Source: Chondrilla cf. caribensis (Eukaryota > Porifera > Demospongiae > Chondrillida > Chondrillidae). Taken from it: DNA of 64,000 bases. The notes under the pieces are model-generated. The model made no database searches. It saw only the letters and a program-made list of their open reading frames with translations, and was not told the origin of the DNA. Numbering within the stretch: position 1 is the stretch's first letter; the number at the start of each line of letters is the position of its first letter. The position numbers and the translations under genes are program-made. The stretch covers positions 2,525,979-2,589,978 of the forward strand of contig OZ026553.1 of NCBI GenBank assembly GCA_964020155.1, written 5' to 3'. This document shows, one piece after another, positions 58,706 through 64,000 of this stretch.

Positions 58706-59052
58706 GCATGCATGTACTACATGCATACGTTCACACATACACAACAGCTCACCTCTTACTGGAGTTGTGGTCTGATACGATCGTCCCATTCCTGAACTCT
58801 CTTTGACAGGTCAGTTTCTTGAGCATAGGTGTGAGCTTGTACTAGGGTCTGCTCCTGTAGCATGTTAGGAATACCTTGTATACAAAATATTCCTTTTCCA
58901 CACCAAACACACCCTGTGTGGTGCTGAGCCTTGTTACTGTGCAGTAGGGAGCCCTCAGAGTATATGTATGTACATGAACAGGTAGGTATTGCACATAATG
59001 TACAGATGAAGGGGTAGTTTCAGAATTGGATGTAGTGAGGATGAACGGAATA

Positions 59053-59524
59053 CAGTGAATAACTGTTAACCCACCCCCGGTTAATCCATCAAAACTATTC
59101 TCCACCATTTTATAATGAAACGATTTCGCTTGTATGGCTACGCTATACAAGCAATCCACCATCTCACAATTCCGCCATCCGCCATTCTTCTGTGTACCAA
59201 TTTGCAATTATGTATGGGCTTTAGTTACAGATAATCTGCCACGTTTTGAGAAGTTGTCTTAGTGTATAGAGCAAAATAGCAGCAAAGCGTTCTAAAATTG
59301 ACTTGACAATGAAGCAAAGAAGTATATTTCCAATTACAGAAAGAGGAATCCGACAGCAAAGTTAGAAATACTCACAAACCGTTTCTCGAAGAAGAGAAAC
59401 ATAAAAATTGCGTGATGAATGGTATAGGAGACATCCTGAAGATCAGTACAATCCATCATATCATTAATTTTATCTGCCAAAATTTTGCCCGAACCAATTG
59501 CAGCAGATTAACGAATATTCATTG
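59053..59524. mobile_element. pogo/Tigger-type element with proven TA insertion site
   Basis: The left duplication reads GAACGAAATACACAAAGAC; here the same sequence is split at TA by 472 bp starting CAGTGAATAACTG and ending GAATATTCATTG. Flanking TA dinucleotides (59051-59052, 59525-59526) are the target duplication. A degraded CENP-B-like stretch may lie at about 59,280-59,420. The ends match the Tigger remnant at 26.5-27.3 kb. Confidence 0.95.
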
Positions 59525-59849
59525 TACACAAAGACATCCACTGTACACAACACATGTATGTATGTGAATACAAACATATGATCCATGTTTTGGGCTAGCA
59601 GTGGAATGTACACAGTATGGGTGATTGTACAGCAGCCTTATGTAGGGAAGATGTTCAGTTGTGTGTGATTGCCATGGTGCACATAAGTACTACAGTACAA
59701 TTGTTGGTATGCAGTGCACACAAGTCCACAGTGAATGTGAGGACCACTCACCACATAGTCCCTGACCAGTTCCTCATAACTTTGTACAAGTCCTGAATGT
59801 TTGGCAGTAGTGTCTCCAGACACATTGAAACCTGACACAGAATAACAAT

Positions 59850-60112
59850 AATGGATATACAGAGTGTCAGGATATGTCAGGATACTATATACAGTGTGTC
59901 AGGATACTATATACAATTTGTCAGGATATCTCAGGATACTACATACAATTTGTCAGAATATGATCGGATATTATGTACAGTGTGTCAGGATACGTAAGGA
60001 TACTATACACAGTATGTCGGGATATGTCAGGATACTACATACAGTGTGTCAGGATATGTCAGGATACTATATACAGTGTGTCAGGGTATGTCAGGATACT
60101 ATAAACAAGATG
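59850..60112. repeat. 32-bp minisatellite, right copy
   Basis: About eight diverged units of GTGTCAGGATATGTCAGG + ATACTATATACA, the counterpart of the array at 1205-1395. Confidence 0.92.
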
Positions 60113-60844
60113 TATCAGTGAATACAAAGGTTAGACTACTATTACTTATACAACTTATACTACTTATACTACTTATACTATGTACAAACAGTACTCTAGT
60201 ATAGTACATATGTATGTGTGCACACAACATTATTCAGATAAGACCTTTATAAACAGTATGCCATGGGTCAGGATATGTCAGGATACTACTTACTTGACAA
60301 CATCCCATAACTACCAGCACAGATACACTATGTTCAACAGTGAGGTATACAGGTGGTGTGTGTGAGAAGTGTCTCATGTACCAGTGGGTCCACTATAGCT
60401 GTGGTATACTTGTTGCTACACTGACAACATCCCATAACCAACAGCACAACTGGGAGGGAGTACACACAAATGTGGGGTGTGCAGACAGTGCGTGAAGTGT
60501 CTCACCACTGGGGTCCACTCCAGTTGCATGGGGTGGACTGTTACCTCTGTAGTCTTCAACCATCTGTCCCTCACTGACTCTACCAAGAGCAGTGTCAACT
60601 TGATGATGTAGGCTGTCATCACCACCAACATCTACAGACATGTGGAGTGTGGGTGAGTTGGGAGTGTACAGGTAGCACAATACAACAGGACTTCTGATAA
60701 CAGTGTTAGAAAACAAATCTGAAATCTCCAAGGAAGCCAGAGAAGTCCCAACACTCACAGTACATACATCATGTAATAGCCGAAGTACCTCTGGTAGGGC
60801 TGTAGTGGATGTACAGACACTTTAGCTTGGTTGTTTATGAGGGC

Positions 60845-61530
60845 GAAACTCGAGTTACGGTAATCAATAACTCCTTGATCAAGGTTTAGATAATTCAGTA
60901 CTGATATTCGGTGGATATCCAATCAATTAGGTATAATAGATAATAGACAATAGACTTTATCTTAGTTAGGTCTGGTGGAATATAAAACTTGAAAAAAATA
61001 ACCGATTACCTTCTAGCTTGTACGTATTAGAGATCGAGGTTATATCTGCTAGTAGTGAAGATTAATTAATTTTAATTAGTTGGGGTTACTCTATAATAAA
61101 ATAAATAAGCAATAAATCTCAATTTAATTCCTATACTGTCTCAAAACTGATACGTCCAATCAGGGAAATAATGCAATCTAGAAGTACTAGTGGCTCTTTC
61201 ACTCCTAGCTTAGGTATGCTGGAGTTAAAGATTGTATGTACAAGTGGTGGAGATTATAGTGAAATTGTGAAGTTATGAGGCTTCCGATATCCGCTGAGTG
61301 TCTGAAGATTGATTTCTGATTATTGATTGTTTATTCCATACATACTCTATACTCGTATATACCCGGTTACAGAGTATGGTGTATCTATGTATACTCCAAT
61401 CATAGACCTAGGGTCTATGCTCCAATAAAACTAACCTTGAGTTCACACCCAGATTCCCTGTTACACTGATGAATAAAGCAGCTGCCAAGACGATAATTTG
61501 GACATAGACGGTCATTATTCTGCGGTACTC
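60845..61530. other. No gene seen
   Basis: AT-rich unique-looking sequence beyond the duplication end, with ATAGATAATAGACAATAGAC near 60,940. No clear element ends or exons. Confidence 0.5.
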
Positions 61531-61531
61531 C

Positions 61532-61831
61532 ATGTCCATAGTTACAGTACTTGCAAGGGATCCGCGTCTTTCCAGACTAGGCTTGCATGAGCCACGTGTG
61601 ACTACACGTAGACCAAATAAAATTGCACCAAAAAATCCTTTTCCCGACTTCGATATCTTAATTGCCTATTGTAGACACTCTAAAATACGTCGAGTGTCTA
61701 CGGCTGAATATACCATTCCATTACAGATCAACTTTGAATTCATTCTCAGTTCCAGTACAGACTGTCATGTTCCACCTCCAGCCTGGAGCCCCAAGCCAAA
61801 TGGACAGGTCCAAATTGAGAAGTGTGTATAA
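61532..61831 (+). CDS. Uncharacterised 99-codon ORF
   Basis: The frame starts ATGTCCATAG and encodes MSIVTVLARDPRLSRLGLHE, RPNKIAPKNPFPDFDILIAY and CHVPPPAWSPKPNGQVQIEK, then stops. Composition looks protein-like, but I recognise no family. It lies 100 bp from the RPS10 stop on the opposite strand, so it could also be chance in a 3' flank. Confidence 0.3.
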   Translation: MSIVTVLARDPRLSRLGLHEPRVTTRRPNKIAPKNPFPDFDILIAYCRHSKIRRVSTAEYTIPLQINFEFILSSSTDCHVPPPAWSPKPNGQVQIEKCV

Positions 61832-61933
61832 GATAATCAGAATAATGCATGTGCATTGCATTGAATCAGCATAATATCTCACATCAATACAAGTACATTA
61901 TTAATAATGATTTAGGTTACAGGTCAAAGAGAT

Positions 61934-63082
61934 TCATTGTCCACCAGATCCTCGTCCAAATCCATCTTTCTGTAGAACACAAGTGAAAAACTGACTGTGA
62001 CCAAAGACAGCTTCATAAGCCACAGTAACCTAATCAGTATGCATGTACAATCCATACTCACAAAGCATACAATATTTGAAATAAGTGTCTACCACAATCA
62101 ACAGCATCTGCGGTTGCTTCATCCATCATATTTAAGTGCAAATAAGAGGACAGAGTTGCAGTCTACCAGTAACCCTATTGCTTGAAGTTGAGAGCATACC
62201 AGTCATAACCAAGTTACAAGGTCGGTGGGTTTGACACCATCCTCACCTACTGTACAGTATTAGACATGTACATACATTGCACTGGAAACTGGTTTGTAAC
62301 ATTTTTCTTATATACTTTCTACCAATTAACTCATTAAATGCCTATCTAACTCTATTATGGCAGGTGGTATTATACTCACAAACGTTTACAGTGTGGGGTA
62401 AGTTAGTCAACTACGAATGTCCTCGAAATTACATCTAGAGGAATGTGACTCACAAAAACAATCTCTTGCTCATTTGGTATTCCAACTGGCTTTTTATCAA
62501 AGTCTTGACGTGTTCTGTACCCTTCACGATCCTGTACTTCTTCTCTAGCTCCTCTGTCCCCTTCCCCATAACCTACACAGAAAGTGCAAACCTCTCATTG
62601 AAATCACCAGACAGATGATGATTATCATAGAGGTCAACCTTAAGCTTGAAGGGCGGTGACCGTCACAGGAATTAGTGAGTATGCCCATAGCCTATTTCGG
62701 ATAATAATTATATTATTATGAATGATAAGTTATATGTACGTACATAGGCAATGAGTAGAGGTGATAGTGAGAAACAAAATAAATGCTGTGAGTAGGTACA
62801 CAGGACAATATGACCTATTTGACCCAATGCTTTTTAAGTACTTTGGAAATTCAACTGATAGTCACTTTTTGGGGGGAAATGCTCCCATGAATTCCATTAT
62901 GAAACAGCAAACAAAATACAAATGAACACAAGTTGAGATAGTACTAGGTCCTCTTCCTGGATCAGGTGCACTGTACCCACCTCTAGGCTTGGCTCTCGGG
63001 ATCTCCTGCCTCTGTGGCCGCTTGAGTGTTGCCGGTACAATTTCTTGGGGAAGGTGCAAGAATTCTCTCAGATATTGAATAC
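61934..63082 (-). CDS. RPS10: 40S ribosomal protein S10 (eS10), 3' exons
   Basis: Three minus-strand exons agree in phase: 63082-62981, 62572-62454 and 61969-61934. The first encodes [20 protein letters not shown] + [13 protein letters not shown], nearly identical to the conserved eS10 segment ([20 protein letters not shown]). The second gives [17 protein letters not shown]...EIVF (vertebrate DRDTYRR...EFQF). The third, only 36 nt, gives [11 protein letters not shown] and stop, the Gly/Arg tail (FGRGRGQ). eS10 is a component of the 40S head near the mRNA entry side. The upstream exons (N-terminal winged-helix part) are not in the window. The remaining 0.9 kb to the right edge would be intron. 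Confidence 0.93.
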
Positions 63083-64000
63083 CTACATAAAGGCAATAAA
63101 AACATAAAATTACTACTGAGGTCCATAGATAGTGAATGATTTAATCAGCTTAAGATATTAACACATGGCTAGGTTCTAAACTCTCACATCAGATATGGTA
63201 CCCATCACACAAAACTGAACGTTTACTGGCATACCAATGCCCTTTCGTACCAACTTGACGATTTCTTAAAAATGTACACCTACGTAACAATAAGAAGGAT
63301 CTCACCATAATTCACAAATGTGATTGACGTTACACTCATCAACATCCTTAAAGGCATTTGCGGAGTTCCCCAATGGATTTGACGTTTTAGTTTAGGAATT
63401 GCACCAAGAATTCTCACAAACTGTACTGTACACCATACTTGAACTACGCCAATTGTTAGATAATCAGTTATGAAGAACAGTAATGGGTAAAGTATATGAA
63501 TTTGAAAGTGCTTATGATAGAACCAACTTGATTCCTCTTTGGAAGCTCTAGTAGAAGGGAAACAACACTTCAATGTGTTGACTAGAGCATAGGGAAACAA
63601 AAAAAACTAGTACACCTGCACTCGTCCATACATGAATCTGTTCCATGAACACTTACTGAAGATCAGTACAATCATTGAACCTTCAGTTTTACATTGGTAC
63701 CGCAAATACTGCCACATTCCATGTATCCCCATGCTTAAAACACCCATACAGGAAGCATGTGTGTACATGTACCTGTATCCATGCCCACCAAAAAAGAATG
63801 GCTGCTTAGTGGCTGAGAATTTAAAATTGATGATTGTTAGGATGTGCAGCCACAGTGATGATGATTACCTTACTACAATTCACAGGCCGATCAACATCAA
63901 GTTAGTATGCACTTACACACATTCAACTACGTACATACGCACACACAATTGTTTCTCCACACATATCAAGTGTGATCTATAACCAACCATGCCAAACATT
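63083..64000. other. Probable RPS10 intron
   Basis: No RPS10 upstream exon (segment ending LTNEG) was found, so this should be intronic. Short ORFs here (for example 63,280-63,600 minus) have no supported function. Confidence 0.5.

Larger units (their letters stand above)
57271..60631 (-). pseudogene. NCAPH2: NCAPH2-like, partial right copy with C-terminal exons
   Basis: Exons read downward: 60631-60506, 59831-59752, 58854-58753, 58259-58174 and 57435-57271 (stop). Phases fit. The last two encode SEWIPFGDLVCGKNRYDICW + TFSAMLQL and ANNYNIKID...DTLSLQLISKK, matching the NCAPH2 C-terminus (LNEWCPFAELV; ANDYTVEI). The exon 58854-58753 has an in-frame TAA two codons before its donor (58758-58756; CTC CAG TAA GAG), where the left copy has GAA. 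The new sequence CCA|GTAAGA could itself serve as a donor. The exon expected between 58753 and 58259 (the FDIHxYG segment) is missing, and an ORC6-like segment lies there instead. No exons upstream of 60631 were found. I call it a pseudogene, but it may be the gene's genuine 3' end if the stop is an error. Confidence 0.75.
58710..60843. repeat. Segmental duplication, right copy (partner 530-2068)
   Basis: Direct-orientation partner of 530-2068. It is interrupted by the transposon at 59053-59524. Homology ends at about 60,843 within what is, in the left copy, the foldback MITE at 2,010-2,143. Confidence 0.95.

Noticed and set aside
63280..63600. Minus-strand frame reading DVDECNVNHIC (EGF-like) or SITFVNYG joined in phase to the RPS10 exon
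   Set aside because: RPS10 should have a segment ending LTNEG before this exon, which is not what is encoded; the EGF-like reading hits a stop at once.

Overview
The window looks like nuclear DNA from an early-branching animal, most likely a marine sponge. The evidence is intron-containing genes with GT-AG junctions and some introns under 100 bp, a Roco-type GTPase gene ending in a Death-domain-like exon, pogo/Tigger, Mutator-like, Crypton-like and LINE elements, and a very high load of microsatellites and minisatellites. There is no bacterial gene organisation. The sponge assignment is inference; 'animal' is secure from NCAPH2, RPS10 and the Roco-Death architecture.

Layout. 0-6 kb (minus strand): exons of the condensin II subunit NCAPH2, whose 3' end runs off the left edge. 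6-12.6 kb: decayed small elements (MITEs, tRNA-derived SINE-like copies, a Crypton-like recombinase tail, a DR1-bearing palindrome). 12.6-17.5 kb (plus): a LINE with two intact ORFs (PHD-finger ORF1; endonuclease/reverse-transcriptase ORF2). 17.5-26.1 kb: no host gene; a perfect 149-bp inverted repeat, a large GT tract, a Mutator-type element with 9-bp target duplication, a truncated LINE and several palindromes. 26.4-36.0 kb: pogo/Tigger remnants, a broken Mutator-like transposase, and a minus-strand LINE pseudogene with a Tigger element nested inside it. 36.6-56.4 kb (plus): a multi-exon gene whose exons are nearly all phase 1 and which ends in a Roc-COR core and a Death-like domain. Its introns contain diverged tandem duplications and several pogo-type insertions. 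57.3-60.8 kb (minus): a second, partial NCAPH2 copy that includes the gene's last exons. 61.9-63.1 kb (minus): the 3' exons of ribosomal protein RPS10, whose 5' part lies beyond the right edge.

How the parts relate. The two NCAPH2 copies are about 58 kb apart in direct orientation. They share roughly 2 kb and differ by complementary lesions: a 1-nt deletion in one exon of the left copy and an in-frame stop in the next exon of the right copy. The right copy also carries a TA-flanked pogo-type insertion for which the left copy is the empty site. One end of the homology lies in a GT microsatellite, the other inside a foldback MITE. The Roco-Death gene is the most interesting host locus, an apparent death-fold signalling protein whose N-terminal helical modules arose by exon duplication.

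Limits. Everything here comes from reading the sequence by eye. Exon models rest on splice consensus, phase agreement and remembered family motifs; no alignment or transcript evidence was available.
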